Source of the DNA: Lentisphaerota bacterium
GTDB taxonomy: Bacteria; Verrucomicrobiota; Lentisphaeria; Victivallales; Victivallaceae
Reading direction: 5' to 3'
DNA: 64,000 nt
Assembly (NCBI GenBank): GCA_015061885.1
Contig: SUVS01000005.1
Span: 1-64,000 of the forward strand
The notes beneath the pieces are model-generated. The model was not told the DNA's origin, made no database searches, and saw nothing but the letters and a program-made list of their open reading frames with translations. Of this stretch, positions 38,792-49,787 are shown piece by piece. Position 1 is the stretch's first letter. Every line of letters starts with the position of its first letter. The position numbers and the translations under genes were made by a program.

Positions 38792-39682
38792 CTAACGCTC
38801 CAGAGCCAGTAACACTACACCGAGCAGTATCAGCAGCAAAGCGGCAAACTTTTTTGCCAGTTGTTTTTCGCGGAAGATGAATGCACCCAACGCAAAGCTC
38901 ACAATGCAGTTGCTCCGGCGAACCAATGAAATTATTGATATATGCACATCGGGCATACTTACGGCATAAAAATAACAGAAATCTGCCGCAATCAGCAGTA
39001 TCCCTGTAAGTGCCACACTCCAATGCCAGTGGAATTTTCTGGCATTTTCTTTTTTTACACTTGAACATATCAGATAGTTTGCCCCCAGTACGATCACCAG
39101 ATTTACCGCAAAGTAAAACTGCACCACATTGGGTGATATGTGCAAGGTGTTCAAAAGATATTTGTCGTAGATCGCCGAAGCCGCCCCTAAAAGTGTACCC
39201 AATGCCAGAGCGTGAATACCTTTATGCCGGGCAAAGCTGATATTTTCAAGTTTACCGGCCAATGCAAAAATCAGATACCCCGCAAAAATCGAGATCATGG
39301 CAAACGCCTGTATCAAAGAGGGTATTTCGCCGTAAAAACATAATCCCATGATGAATACCCACAAAGGTGCCGAAGCCCGCACCGGCGAAGCTATGGAAAT
39401 CGGCAGTTCCCGCATGGCGTAATATACACAAGCCCAGCTGGAACCGACCAGAATTGCTTTGGCGAAAATCAGCCACCACTCCAAAGTTGTGCAGTTCGCC
39501 GCCGCCGCAATGCGTCCGCTTATACCCAGCATGGCAATAAAAAATACCGTGCCGCACAAGTTGGAGTAAAAAAGTGTCGGTGCAACCGGATTGTTCTGCA
39601 CGGCACGCTTTTTGCATATATCGTAAAATCCCAGCATAAGCGACGATGCCAGCGTGGGGATAAGAAAGTTTTCTGTAATCAT
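38792..39682 (-). CDS. EamA/DMT-family transporter
   Basis: 296 aa, ~10 TM, duplicated EamA-like halves (ASPVRASAPLWVFIMGLCFYGEIPS; LVRRSNCIVSFALGAFIFREKQLAKKFAALLLILLGVVLL). Confidence 0.85.
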   Translation of the reverse strand: MITENFLIPTLASSLMLGFYDICKKRAVQNNPVAPTLFYSNLCGTVFFIAMLGISGRIAAAANCTTLEWWLIFAKAILVGSSWACVYYAMRELPISIASPVRASAPLWVFIMGLCFYGEIPSLIQAFAMISIFAGYLIFALAGKLENISFARHKGIHALALGTLLGAASAIYDKYLLNTLHISPNVVQFYFAVNLVIVLGANYLICSSVKKENARKFHWHWSVALTGILLIAADFCYFYAVSMPDVHISIISLVRRSNCIVSFALGAFIFREKQLAKKFAALLLILLGVVLLALER

Positions 39683-39763
39683 ATTTTCACCTCAATATTA
39701 ATATAGCACACTCAAGCACTTCCGTCAAGCGGAGAATTTTAACTGTTTAGCGGAGTTCTGCAC

Positions 39764-39792
39764 TTGCAATCATGTTGAATTTGTGGTATATT
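39764..39792 (+). promoter_or_regulatory. Putative sigma70-type promoter of cstA
   Basis: TTGCAA-17 bp-TATATT, 50 bp upstream of the cstA ATG. Confidence 0.45.
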
Positions 39793-39841
39793 TACACAAT
39801 TATATTTTTTTATCAACATCATTAATATGAAGGGATGAGTT

Positions 39842-41290
39842 ATGTTGCTGTTTTTAGTTGGGATCGCCGTGTTGATTGCCGGGTATTTCACCTACGGTAA
39901 ACTTGTAGAAAAGGTTTTGTCGCCGGATGACCGGGCTACGCCGGCAGTCAAATCACCCGACGGCGTGGACTTTGTGGTGTTACCGCATTGGAAAAATATG
40001 CTTATTCAGCTTTTGAACATTGCCGGGGTCGGACCGGTCATCGGTGTGATCCTGGGGATCAAATTCGGTTCGATCGTCTTTATCATTCTGCCGATCGGGA
40101 ATCTGATCGCCGGAGCTACGCACGATATGATCGCCGGTATGATGTCTTTGCGGAAAGACGGTGCCAACCTTACAACACTGGTTCAGAACAATCTCGGTAA
40201 GGTTTATTACAACATCTTTTCGTGGTTCATGGTCGTATTGCTGCTGCTGGTGGTGGCAGTCTTTGTCAATATTCCGGCGAGTCTGGTTGACGGTATGATA
40301 AAGGGCGACTGTTTCTGGTACGCAGTTGCAGCTATAACGATCTATTATGTGGCGGCGGCGATGTTCCCCGTGGATAAGATCATCGGCAGGATCTATCCGG
40401 TATTCGGCGGTATGCTGATCGTCAGCACCATTGCCATTTTCGGTGCTTTGCTGGTCGCCGGGATCAAAGACCCCTCCATCATGCAGGAAGGTTTTGCTTT
40501 CAAACTTGCCAAATTCACTGCTGAAAAAAATCAGCCGGTCATTCCCATGCTCTTTGTAACCATTGCCTGCGGGATCATTTCCGGTTTTCACGCCACGCAG
40601 TCGCCGATCGTGGCCCGGACTATAAGTTCCGAAAAACAGGCCCGCAGTACCTTTTACGGTATGATGGTCGTCGAAGGCATCATCGGCATGATCTGGGCGG
40701 GTGCGGGTATGGCCATTTACAATTTATTCCCGCACTATATGGCAATGGCTCCGGCAAAGGTTCTCGGATATATAACCACGCATTTTCTCGGCAGTTTTGC
40801 CGGTAACGTGACCATTGTCGGGGTGATAGTGCTGGCGATCACTTCCGGCGATACGGCATTACGCAGTACCCGTATGGCGTTGGCGGAAATGCTGCATATA
40901 AATCAGAAACCCATCCGCAACCGCCTTATACTCTGCGGTGTTATGCTGGTGATCGTGGCGGCACTGCTTTACTGGAGCAATCAGAGTGCCAAAACTTTCA
41001 ATCTGCTCTGGAACTATTTTTCGTGGGGCAATCAGGTGCTGGCTGTTACCACACTGCTGGCCGGAAGCGTCTATCTGGCACAGAAAGGTTTGTGGCGTCT
41101 GATCGCATTGGTTCCGGGTATATTCATGCTCTTTATTGTAGCTTGCTACATACTCTGGATCTCGCCGGATCACGGCGGCCCGGTCGGAGTGGGGCTGGAA
41201 CTGAATATTGCGTACATTCTGGCAACAGTGATTGCGGCGGTCGCGGCGGTCGTAATCTGGATTCATGGCGATAAACTTGCAAAAAAATAA
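39842..41290 (+). CDS. cstA: CstA-family carbon starvation/peptide-pyruvate transporter
   Basis: LLNIAGVGPVIGVILGIKFG, GATHDMIAGMMSLRKDG, GFHATQSPIVARTISSEKQ, ITSGDTALRSTRMALAE. Confidence 0.92.
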   Translation: MLLFLVGIAVLIAGYFTYGKLVEKVLSPDDRATPAVKSPDGVDFVVLPHWKNMLIQLLNIAGVGPVIGVILGIKFGSIVFIILPIGNLIAGATHDMIAGMMSLRKDGANLTTLVQNNLGKVYYNIFSWFMVVLLLLVVAVFVNIPASLVDGMIKGDCFWYAVAAITIYYVAAAMFPVDKIIGRIYPVFGGMLIVSTIAIFGALLVAGIKDPSIMQEGFAFKLAKFTAEKNQPVIPMLFVTIACGIISGFHATQSPIVARTISSEKQARSTFYGMMVVEGIIGMIWAGAGMAIYNLFPHYMAMAPAKVLGYITTHFLGSFAGNVTIVGVIVLAITSGDTALRSTRMALAEMLHINQKPIRNRLILCGVMLVIVAALLYWSNQSAKTFNLLWNYFSWGNQVLAVTTLLAGSVYLAQKGLWRLIALVPGIFMLFIVACYILWISPDHGGPVGVGLELNIAYILATVIAAVAAVVIWIHGDKLAKK

Positions 41291-41302
41291 GTATTTCAGA
41301 AT

Positions 41303-42247
41303 ATGAAAAAATCTTCTGACAAGCAGCTCTTTTTTGACTTCGACGCACCGTTGGCGTCGCAAGCAGAATTGGATTTTTCGCCGGTTGAAGAACCGCAGAC
41401 GGTTGTTCAACAACCCGTTGAAGCACCCGCAGAATCAATTTCGGAAACTCCGGCAGTTGCTCCGGAAGCTGTTCCGGAAACTGCTTCGGCAGCCGTTCCG
41501 GCGGTGGAAAAATCTGCCAAACCGGATAAATTCGGTATGCTTCAGGCGGTACTGGCATATCTGGCACAGAGCGATGCCTCCGGTGCGGCATTGCAGGTAC
41601 CGTGCCGGCTGAAAAAATTTCAGGCGGATGTGGCGGCATATTACTCCTGCTACCGCAAGCGGATAAATCACCTTGAGCGGACACTGGTGGTCGATGTTTA
41701 CACCGAACGCAAACAGTGTCTGCCCGAAAGTGCCGGCCGCTCGGCAATGCTCGAAGAACTTGCCGATTTGCGGGAAAAACGCTCGGCTATGGAACAGCTG
41801 ATCCGCATTGATGAACCCGATTTGTGGGTGGAAGAAGAACTTTTTGATGAGTTCAGAACTTTTGATTACAGCCGCAGTACCAATAAAGAGTATCACAAAC
41901 TCTGCCGCCGCATAACTTCGCTGCAGCGAAGCTTGTATAAAGGCACGCGTATGGAACAGCTTGCCAGAGCCGATGTGGCAGATTATCTGGTAATGGCAGT
42001 GCCGGAAAATATGCTTACTGAAAAAGAGATTCCCGACAGCTGGGGCTTGTGGTACATCATGCCCGATAAGAGCGTGAAAGTGGTGGTAAATCCCGCTTTG
42101 CAGGAATGCAGCAGCGAAAGCCGTTTGCATCTGGTGCAGAACATCGGTCATGCGGCATTGAATTGTGTGCTGTTTGCCAATGGCGTAAAGATCAAAAGTA
42201 ATAATAAAGCCAAATTCACCCGCCCGCCGCGGGCAAGAAGAAAGTAA
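41303..42247 (+). CDS. Hypothetical protein
   Basis: 314 aa; Pro/Ala/Glu-rich N-terminal linker, helical middle; between cstA and the M55 peptidase gene. Confidence 0.55.
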   Translation: MKKSSDKQLFFDFDAPLASQAELDFSPVEEPQTVVQQPVEAPAESISETPAVAPEAVPETASAAVPAVEKSAKPDKFGMLQAVLAYLAQSDASGAALQVPCRLKKFQADVAAYYSCYRKRINHLERTLVVDVYTERKQCLPESAGRSAMLEELADLREKRSAMEQLIRIDEPDLWVEEELFDEFRTFDYSRSTNKEYHKLCRRITSLQRSLYKGTRMEQLARADVADYLVMAVPENMLTEKEIPDSWGLWYIMPDKSVKVVVNPALQECSSESRLHLVQNIGHAALNCVLFANGVKIKSNNKAKFTRPPRARRK

Positions 42248-42260
42248 GAGGTTTTCTGTT

Positions 42261-43088
42261 ATGAAAATAATTCTTGTTACTGACGTTGAAGGTGTAGCCG
42301 GAGTTTTGAATTTTGAAGAATACTGTTCGCCCGGTAAACCATATTATGAAAAAGCCAAAAGACTGCTGACCGAAGAAACCAACGCCGTTATCCGGGGAAT
42401 GTTTGACGGCGGCGTGGATGAAATACTCGTTTTGGACGGACATGGCCCCGGTGCGATCGATCCCGAATTGCTGGACAGCCGGGTTTCGCTTTTGCGTGGA
42501 ACGCCTTCGCCGAATCCCTGGCCCTTTACGCTGGACAGCACCTATGACGGTATAGCATGGGTCGGTCAGCACGCCAAAAGCCGCACTCCGTACAGCCATT
42601 TGACCCATACCGGAACTTTTGCGGTTTATGAAGTAACAGCCAATGGCATACCGGTCGGGGAATTCGGTTATCTTGCCATGTGTGCCGGAGAACTGGGTGT
42701 GCCGGTGGTGTTTGCCGGTGGTGAAGATGCTTTTGCCCGCGAAGCTGAAGAACTTGCTCCCGGCGTGGTCGCCGTGGGCGTAAAACGCGGATGCAACGCC
42801 GAAGACGGCCTGGACGATGCTCCGGCTGATGTTTACAAGAAAAGCAAACTTGCCGCCATACATCTTTCGCCGGAAAAAGCCCGGCAGAAGTTGTATGCCG
42901 GAGCTAAAAAAGCCGCAGAAAAACTTAAAAACGATCCCGGAGCTTTTACCGTGGTCAAACTGGAACCACCCTACGAAATAAAGAGTATTTTCCGGAAATG
43001 CGAACAATTCCCGGAAGGAAAAATCCTTTACAGACGCCACGCAACAAGTTTTATTGCAGCGATGAATTCTGAATATTCGGAAAAATAA
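42261..43088 (+). CDS. M55-family D-aminopeptidase (DppA-like)
   Basis: MKIILVTDVEGVAGV, LDGHGPGAIDPELL, GQHAKS, HTGTFAVYEVTANGIPVGEFGYLA. Confidence 0.9.
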   Translation: MKIILVTDVEGVAGVLNFEEYCSPGKPYYEKAKRLLTEETNAVIRGMFDGGVDEILVLDGHGPGAIDPELLDSRVSLLRGTPSPNPWPFTLDSTYDGIAWVGQHAKSRTPYSHLTHTGTFAVYEVTANGIPVGEFGYLAMCAGELGVPVVFAGGEDAFAREAEELAPGVVAVGVKRGCNAEDGLDDAPADVYKKSKLAAIHLSPEKARQKLYAGAKKAAEKLKNDPGAFTVVKLEPPYEIKSIFRKCEQFPEGKILYRRHATSFIAAMNSEYSEK

Positions 43089-43104
43089 ATCAGGTGTGAA
43101 TATT

Positions 43105-44487
43105 ATGAGCGACAAATTTTCTGAAATACCCTACAAGATATATTTGAGTGAAGATGAGTTACCGGAAAGTTGGTACAATCTGCGTGCCGATATGCCCGTA
43201 AAACCGGCTCCGCTTCTGAATCCTGAAACCCATGAACCGGCAACGCTGGAAGAACTTTCCAGAGTTTTCTGCGAAGAACTTGCCAAACAGGAGTTGGACA
43301 ATACCACAGCGTATATACCCATCCCCCAAGCAGTGCGTGATTTCTATAAGATGTACCGCCCCGCACCGCTGGTGCATGCCTCTTTTCTGGAAAAGGAACT
43401 CAACACTCCTGCCAGGATTTTTTATAAGTTCGAAGGCAACAACACTTCCGGCAGTCACAAGCTCAACAGTGCCATTGCTCAAGCGTTTTACGCTCACGAA
43501 CAGGGTTTGAAAGGTGTTACCACCGAAACCGGTGCCGGTCAGTGGGGGACCGCGTTATCTATGGCATGCAGTTTTTTCAAGATGGCGTGTCAGGTCTATA
43601 TGGTAAAAGTTTCCTACGAACAGAAACCGTTCCGGCGGGAAGTCATGCGTACCTATGGAGCAAGCGTTACGCCGTCGCCGTCGGAAACGACCGAAGTCGG
43701 GCGTAAAATACTGGCTGAATTTCCAGGCACCGGCGGCAGTCTGGGCTGTGCGATTTCTGAAGCTGTGGAAAGTGCCGTCAAGCAGGAAGGGTTCCGCTAT
43801 GTACTCGGTTCGGTGCTGAATCTGGTGATGCTCCACCAAAGTATCATCGGTCTGGAAACCAAAACCGCGTTTGAAAAATACAATATCAAGCCCGATATAA
43901 TCATCGGTTGTGCCGGCGGCGGCTCCAACCTCGGCGGTCTGATCGCACCCTTTATGGGCGAAAAACTCCGCGGCGAAGCCGATTACCGTTTTATCGCCGT
44001 GGAACCGGCAAGCTGTCCGAGTCTGACCCGCGGCAGATATGTTTATGACTATTGCGATACGGGAAAAGTATGCCCGCTGGCAAAAATGTACACTCTCGGC
44101 AGCGGCTTTATGCCCGCGGCTACCCACGCCGGCGGGTTGCGTTATCACGGCATGAGCCCGGTTTTGAGCGAACTTTACGACGAGGGCTTGATGGAAGCAA
44201 GAACGGTCAAGCAGACCGAAGTCTTTGAAGCGGCAGAATTCTTTGCCCGCTGCGAAGGTATTTTGCCCGCACCCGAAAGCAGCCACGCCATCCGGGCGGG
44301 CATCGACGAAGCCATCAAGTGCCGGGAAACGGGCGAAGAAAAGGTGATCGTTATCGGCTTGACCGGTACGGGCTACTTTGATATGTTCGCTTACGAACGG
44401 TTCAACAACGGTGCCATGACCGATTACGTGCCGACTGAAGAAGACCTCGCCAAAGGTTTCGCCGGTCTGCCGGAAATCAACAAGTAA
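43105..44487 (+). CDS. trpB: TrpB2-type tryptophan synthase beta-like PLP enzyme
   Basis: FYKFEGNNTSGSHKLNSAIAQAFYA, TTETGAGQWGTALSMAC, GCAGGGSNLGGLIAPFMG; long TrpB2 N-terminus. Confidence 0.92.
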   Translation: MSDKFSEIPYKIYLSEDELPESWYNLRADMPVKPAPLLNPETHEPATLEELSRVFCEELAKQELDNTTAYIPIPQAVRDFYKMYRPAPLVHASFLEKELNTPARIFYKFEGNNTSGSHKLNSAIAQAFYAHEQGLKGVTTETGAGQWGTALSMACSFFKMACQVYMVKVSYEQKPFRREVMRTYGASVTPSPSETTEVGRKILAEFPGTGGSLGCAISEAVESAVKQEGFRYVLGSVLNLVMLHQSIIGLETKTAFEKYNIKPDIIIGCAGGGSNLGGLIAPFMGEKLRGEADYRFIAVEPASCPSLTRGRYVYDYCDTGKVCPLAKMYTLGSGFMPAATHAGGLRYHGMSPVLSELYDEGLMEARTVKQTEVFEAAEFFARCEGILPAPESSHAIRAGIDEAIKCRETGEEKVIVIGLTGTGYFDMFAYERFNNGAMTDYVPTEEDLAKGFAGLPEINK

Positions 44488-44510
44488 AATTTTTGTTTGC
44501 CGACAGCACA

Positions 44511-44577
44511 CGCGGCGTAAGCCGCGATAGGGCGATCAGTGCCCGCCTTCATTGCAATACGGCGTGGCAAGCCGCGA
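44511..44577. repeat. Intergenic palindrome cluster including repeat family F copy 2
   Basis: CGCGGC-GTAA-GCCGCG (44511-44526) and CGCCTTCATTGCAATACGGCGTGGCAAGCCGCG (44543-44575). Confidence 0.5.
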
Positions 44578-44616
44578 ACGGTTCAACAATCAGCTTTAGA
44601 TCAGGGAATACATAAA

Positions 44617-45435
44617 GTGAATATTTACGAAATACTTAATATGCCGTTGCGGGATGTGGTTCCGCTGGGGATAACGATAGTATTTTCGTTTATTTTCGGC
44701 AGTTGTCTGGGGAGTTTTCTCAATGTCTGCATCTGGCGGATCCCGCTGGGTGAATCGGTGGTCGTTGTACCGAGCCATTGCCCGAAGTGCAATCATAAAA
44801 TACGCTGGTTCGACAATGTGCCGGTGATCGGTTATCTGGCATTAGGCGGCAAGTGCCGCGACTGTAAGGCACCGATTTCGCCGCGTTATATAATTATGGA
44901 AGTGCTGGTTGGGGTGTTGTTCACTGTTCAGGTGGTAAATATCTGGTACAATAAAGCCGAAGTGTATTGGCTGATAGCCGTAATAATCATGCTTTCGGTG
45001 GCAGTGCCGTGTGCTTTTATTGATATAGAACACCGGAAACTGCCGGATAAACTCACATATTTCGGTATGATCGCGGGGGTGTTGTTCTGCTGGATTTTTC
45101 CGGGATACCCGGAAAGTCGTCCGGACTATTTGCTGTGGAGTCTGACCGGATTGGCTTCGGGCATTATCGGCGTGGGGGTGTTTGCATGGCTGACCGGCAA
45201 ATGCCTGAAAAAGCGTGCATTGGGCGGCGGCGATGTAAAATATGCCGGATTTCTGGGGGCTTTGTACGGTCTGCCGGGATTGCTGGTATCGCTTTGTCTG
45301 GCAAGCATACTGGCGGTGCTGATCTATTTATTATTCCGCAAAAAATATTTTAAAGACGGTACAGTACCCTTCGGACCATTCCTCGGCATTGCAGTTTACT
45401 TGTACACATTGGCGGGATTGGTTCGCATCGGATAG
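44617..45435 (+). CDS. pilD: A24 prepilin peptidase
   Basis: GSCLGSFLNVCIWRIPLGESVVVVPSHCPKCNHKIRWFDNVPV...CRDCKAPIS, DIEHRKLPD, GGGDVKYAGFLGALYG; GTG start inferred. Confidence 0.92.
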   Translation: MNIYEILNMPLRDVVPLGITIVFSFIFGSCLGSFLNVCIWRIPLGESVVVVPSHCPKCNHKIRWFDNVPVIGYLALGGKCRDCKAPISPRYIIMEVLVGVLFTVQVVNIWYNKAEVYWLIAVIIMLSVAVPCAFIDIEHRKLPDKLTYFGMIAGVLFCWIFPGYPESRPDYLLWSLTGLASGIIGVGVFAWLTGKCLKKRALGGGDVKYAGFLGALYGLPGLLVSLCLASILAVLIYLLFRKKYFKDGTVPFGPFLGIAVYLYTLAGLVRIG

Positions 45436-45568
45436 TGCTTTAACCCGCACCCGTCTGCCGTGCGATGAAGATGTATGGATTTTTACAGTTTCTTGAAGCT
45501 CCTGCCCGGCAAATAATACACAGTATAACGCCAGCCAACAGCATCTGCCATACCTCCTGCCCAGGCGG

Positions 45569-47029
45569 CTAATGGCGGCGGCGTAAGTTTGTTGCGGGTA
45601 TATTGAGGCTTTCGCGGTATTTTGCCACAGTGCGGCGGGCTACATTCAATCCTTCGGATTCGAGCATCTCGGCTATGGCGGCATCGGAGTATGGTTTGGC
45701 TGGATTTTCGCTTTCGATAAGTTCTTTGATCCTTGCTTTGACCGCACGGCTGGATATATCTTCGCCATCGTCATTTTTTACACCGGAAGAAAAGAAATAA
45801 CGCAGTTCTTTCACGCCCTGCGGAGTAGCGATATATTTGCCGTTCACCGCACGGCTGACGGTTGATTCATGCAAATCCAAAGCGGCGGCGACTTCCGCCA
45901 TCGTCATCGGTTTGAGATATTCTTCGCCGTAACGGAAAAACTCCGTTTGCTTTCCGGCGATCTGCAAAGTTATTTCCCGCAAGGTGTCCTGTCTTTCCGC
46001 CAGCGATGCGATCAAGGTTTGTGCCGCCAGCAGTTTTTCTTTCAGATATTTGCGGTCTTCTTCGTTCAGATCGGGCTTGGCGAGCATGTCTTCATACTGT
46101 TTTACGATCCTTAAACGGGGAAAATAATCTTCTCTGCCCAAAACTTTGATTTCGTTATTTTCCAGCTCAATACTCATTTCCGGCACAATTACAGTATTGT
46201 TTTCCGGCGGGGTCATACCGGCGGCGGGAATACTGTTGAGCTTTTTTAAATCATCCAGAAAGCCGTAAAGTTCATCAATACTTATTTTCATTGCTTTGGC
46301 GATTTCCGGCAATTTGTTGCGTTCCAGTGCTTCGCGGTGGAGTGTCAGCAATGTATAGATGCGTTCATCCGGATAATTCCGGCGTTTTAATTGCAGAACA
46401 AGCGATTCCACGGCATCTCTGGCACCGATTCCCGGCGGGTCAAAACTCTGCACAACTTGCAGGGCTTTTTCCAAGTCTGCCATCGCCAGATCATGAACCA
46501 TGGCAAGGTCGGCAAGATGCACTTTCAGAAAGCCGTTTTCGTCGATTTTTTCGAGAATAACTTCTGCCGCCCGCCGCTCTTTGCCGTTCAGGCAAACCGA
46601 TTGCAGCTGTTCCCAGAGCAGATCCGACAAAACATCGCCGGACTGCTGTATTGCCGCTGAAGCTATATCGTATTTATGCTGAAAGTTTCCGGCAAAATCT
46701 TCATTGTTTTCAGCGTAATTTACTCCGTAATACTCATCTTCGGTATTTGCCAGCAAAGAAATCTCTTCCCGGGAACCTTCCACCTCGCTGGGGTCTATTT
46801 CGTTGCCTGCCGAAGCGGCATCGCCATAGGTATCTCCGGCAAATTCGACTATTGCGGGAGCAGCAATTTCCAACAGCGGATTATCCGCCAGTTCTTTTTC
46901 CAGCAAACTGCGTATATCCAGCAGGGGCCGGGTCAAAAGCTCCAACGCCTGATACCGGGCGTGAGTAAGCTGCTGACTCTGCTGCTGGGTCTGCTGTTGA
47001 TTATGCTGTTGCGAAAAACCGCCGCTCAT
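45569..47029 (-). CDS. rpoN: RNA polymerase sigma-54 factor
   Basis: Gln-rich activator region, core-binding region, RpoN box ARRTVAKYRESLNIPATNLRRRH. Confidence 0.95.
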   Translation of the reverse strand: MSGGFSQQHNQQQTQQQSQQLTHARYQALELLTRPLLDIRSLLEKELADNPLLEIAAPAIVEFAGDTYGDAASAGNEIDPSEVEGSREEISLLANTEDEYYGVNYAENNEDFAGNFQHKYDIASAAIQQSGDVLSDLLWEQLQSVCLNGKERRAAEVILEKIDENGFLKVHLADLAMVHDLAMADLEKALQVVQSFDPPGIGARDAVESLVLQLKRRNYPDERIYTLLTLHREALERNKLPEIAKAMKISIDELYGFLDDLKKLNSIPAAGMTPPENNTVIVPEMSIELENNEIKVLGREDYFPRLRIVKQYEDMLAKPDLNEEDRKYLKEKLLAAQTLIASLAERQDTLREITLQIAGKQTEFFRYGEEYLKPMTMAEVAAALDLHESTVSRAVNGKYIATPQGVKELRYFFSSGVKNDDGEDISSRAVKARIKELIESENPAKPYSDAAIAEMLESEGLNVARRTVAKYRESLNIPATNLRRRH

Positions 47030-47146
47030 AGTTATACTAAAGAAAAAACCGATTATTTACGCTGTGGGATTTGTAATATTTTAAAGATAATATAAATTTC
47101 AATATGATATTTGCAAATTTTTTTTTCTAAAAGGAGAGCTTTTGTT

Positions 47147-47938
47147 TTGAATACCCGATCCACCGGCATAACTGCTCTGGGCAGCGGTTCCAGCGGCAAT
47201 GCCTTTGTACTGCACTGCAAGTATGCCAATTACCTGATAGATGCCGGATTTTCCCGCAAAGAACTCTGCCGGCGGATGGCTCACTGCAATATAGCTCCGG
47301 AATCCATCCGTGCAGTGCTGATCTCGCACGAACATACCGACCATGTAAAGGGCTGCCGGGTATTTGCCGATGAGTTCGATATACCCGCATACATTTCCAG
47401 CGAAGCGACAACTTATCTGGAGAAAAAGAATCTGTTGCCGAAAAAAGTCGTGGAGTTTATTTCCGACAGTACATTTGAACTGCCGGGTGTTACGGTCAAA
47501 CCATTCAAAGTTCCGCACGATGCACTTGATCCGGTCGGCTTCAACTTTCTGGTCAGCGAAAGCCGCATAGCATTTGCCACCGACCTGGGGTGTCTGGAAA
47601 AAAGCATTGTCAAGGAACTTTACAACGCCGATATATTGGTGCTGGAAGCCAACTACGATTTGAAGATGCTTCTGGAATCCGACCGGAAAAATTCGTTGAA
47701 ACACCGCATTATGGGCAGAGCCGGTCATCTGGACAACAAAACCTGTGCTGAAAGTCTTTCCAGCTTGCTCGGTCCGCGGACAAGATCGCTTCTGCTGGCA
47801 CATATCAGCGGTGAATGCAACGATCACACATTATTGGAAAATATTATTGCACAACGACTTGCAGAAATAAATCGCAACGATATACAGTGGCGGCTCCTCT
47901 TGCAGGATACGCCCGATGGCGGTTGTTATACATTGTAA
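47147..47938 (+). CDS. Metallo-beta-lactamase fold hydrolase (YycJ/WalJ-like)
   Basis: [50 protein letters not shown] start after AGGAGAG. Confidence 0.82.
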   Translation: MNTRSTGITALGSGSSGNAFVLHCKYANYLIDAGFSRKELCRRMAHCNIAPESIRAVLISHEHTDHVKGCRVFADEFDIPAYISSEATTYLEKKNLLPKKVVEFISDSTFELPGVTVKPFKVPHDALDPVGFNFLVSESRIAFATDLGCLEKSIVKELYNADILVLEANYDLKMLLESDRKNSLKHRIMGRAGHLDNKTCAESLSSLLGPRTRSLLLAHISGECNDHTLLENIIAQRLAEINRNDIQWRLLLQDTPDGGCYTL

Positions 47939-47969
47939 ACAGAAAACAAAAAATCCTGGTGAGTTTATT

Positions 47970-48971
47970 ATGACATTTGATCTGGAAGGTCTGCAAAAAT
48001 TATCGGGCTTGATCCCGCCGGTAAAAGATGAAGAAGGCAATGCGGTGGATTTCAAGATCTACTGCCGCCACTGCGGAACGCTTCTGCAAGTAGGCAATAT
48101 ACCGCCGCTGACGCGGATAATCTGTCCGGATTGCCACCAGCAGCTGACAGTGCCGCAGTTTTTTGCCGATCTGCTTATCGAAAGTTTTCTGCCGGGAGCG
48201 TTGGATAATTTTGCCGCCAAAGCCTATTCGCCGGTTCTCAACCGCGATGTGGCTCTGAAGATCAGCAAAGCCGCCGCTGAAACTTTAAGCGGGGTAAGAC
48301 TGCTGGACAGTGCCAGAACATTAGTGATCGTTGACCACCCCGGTGTTATGCCGGTACTCGATGGCGGCGTATGGAACAATTACGCCTATTATGTAATGCC
48401 GTGGATGGAACGCGGTACGCTTAAAGAGGTAATGAAACTCTCAAAAGACGACGGTTTCACTATCCGCCAGACTGTACAGCTTATGGTGCGTATAGCCCAG
48501 GCTCTTTACACTGCTGAACAGCGGGGATTCGGTCATTATGACATCTGCCCCGGCAATATATTGATAAATCAGGAGTGGATGGCATATATAACCAACTTCC
48601 GGCGGATTGATGAGTACGAGGATTTTACCGAAGATCAGGAAAATATGCAGCGTTTTGACAACTGGCGGTATTTCAGCTCCGAAATACTTACCGGCGGTAC
48701 ACCTTCCATTGACGATGATATTTTCAGCTTCGGTCTGGTGCTTTACGAGCTTTTGACCGGCAATTATGCCTACGGCAATGTCAACAGTCCGGAACTGCTC
48801 ATTGATCTGCACACGCACACTCCGGATTGCGGGGTTATAAAACGCAATCCGGCAGCATCGCCGGAGATCGCCAATATGATTCATGCCATGCTTTCCAACA
48901 CCCCGGCGGCACGCCCCCGCTATAAAGAAATAGTCCGAGTACTGGAAACGAAGTTGGAAACTTTGCTGTGA
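47970..48971 (+). CDS. Protein kinase-fold protein with N-terminal zinc ribbon; probable pseudokinase
   Basis: CRHCGTLL...[14 protein letters not shown] Lys; [12 protein letters not shown] catalytic-loop-like; DFG position reads [19 protein letters not shown]. Confidence 0.75.
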   Translation: MTFDLEGLQKLSGLIPPVKDEEGNAVDFKIYCRHCGTLLQVGNIPPLTRIICPDCHQQLTVPQFFADLLIESFLPGALDNFAAKAYSPVLNRDVALKISKAAAETLSGVRLLDSARTLVIVDHPGVMPVLDGGVWNNYAYYVMPWMERGTLKEVMKLSKDDGFTIRQTVQLMVRIAQALYTAEQRGFGHYDICPGNILINQEWMAYITNFRRIDEYEDFTEDQENMQRFDNWRYFSSEILTGGTPSIDDDIFSFGLVLYELLTGNYAYGNVNSPELLIDLHTHTPDCGVIKRNPAASPEIANMIHAMLSNTPAARPRYKEIVRVLETKLETLL

Positions 48972-49073
48972 TTTTTCTGAAAAAGTTGTAGAACTTTTCT
49001 TTCTGTGCAATACTCCAAGAAAGTGAACCTGCATCTTGTTGCAGAACCACAAACTTTCAACAGGAGGAAAAAA

Positions 49074-49703
49074 ATGAAAGATTTTTCGTGGAAAATCGCC
49101 GCCAGTTTGAGTGCCATTCTGACCGCCGGAACTGTTTTTGCCGGGTGTCAGACCGCCGAAACCGTGGAAGTCGCCGCCGCTCCCGGCGGTTCAGCCGTGA
49201 TCGTTGAAGAGTGTGCGGTAACCGCCAACTGCCCCGCCGCTCAAAAAGCCAAAAAAGCCATGCAGCCCGCCGCCGCTTGCAAGGATGACAAATGCGACGA
49301 TAAAGACAAAAAAAAGGCAACCGTTGAAGTAGCCCGCAAGCATCAGTGCCCGCTGGCTGAATTTGAAAAAGAATCCACCAAATTAGCTTCCACCCTTGCC
49401 CACGCCTTCAAAAACGGCGATGCCAAAGCCTTTGTGAACGCCCTGCCGGAAAATCTGCGTAAAGATTTTGACGAAAAGAAGTTCCTCGAAGCACATAAGA
49501 TGATGACCAATGCCATGGGCGAAGTTGTCAGTGCTGACTTTGTAACCGACCTCAAGCATCCGGTTTTGAGTATTCAACTCTGGAAGATCGGGTTCAAGAA
49601 AATCAGCAAAGATGCCGGAGAACTTGTTCAGCAGGCACTTTTCCAGGTTACTATTGGCGAAGTCGATAAAAAGGCCCAGGTCGTGAGTTTCGGCTTTATT
49701 TGA
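49074..49703 (+). CDS. Putative lipoprotein of unknown function
   Basis: Signal/lipobox MKDFSWKIAASLSAILTAGTVFAGC; GGAGG RBS. Confidence 0.65.
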   Translation: MKDFSWKIAASLSAILTAGTVFAGCQTAETVEVAAAPGGSAVIVEECAVTANCPAAQKAKKAMQPAAACKDDKCDDKDKKKATVEVARKHQCPLAEFEKESTKLASTLAHAFKNGDAKAFVNALPENLRKDFDEKKFLEAHKMMTNAMGEVVSADFVTDLKHPVLSIQLWKIGFKKISKDAGELVQQALFQVTIGEVDKKAQVVSFGFI

Positions 49704-49787
49704 TCGGTCAAATAAGGCGTAACGCTCCTGCTGTTGTTTTTCCTTTGGCAACAGCAGGATTTTTTTGATATTTTCCGGGAGAAAAAG

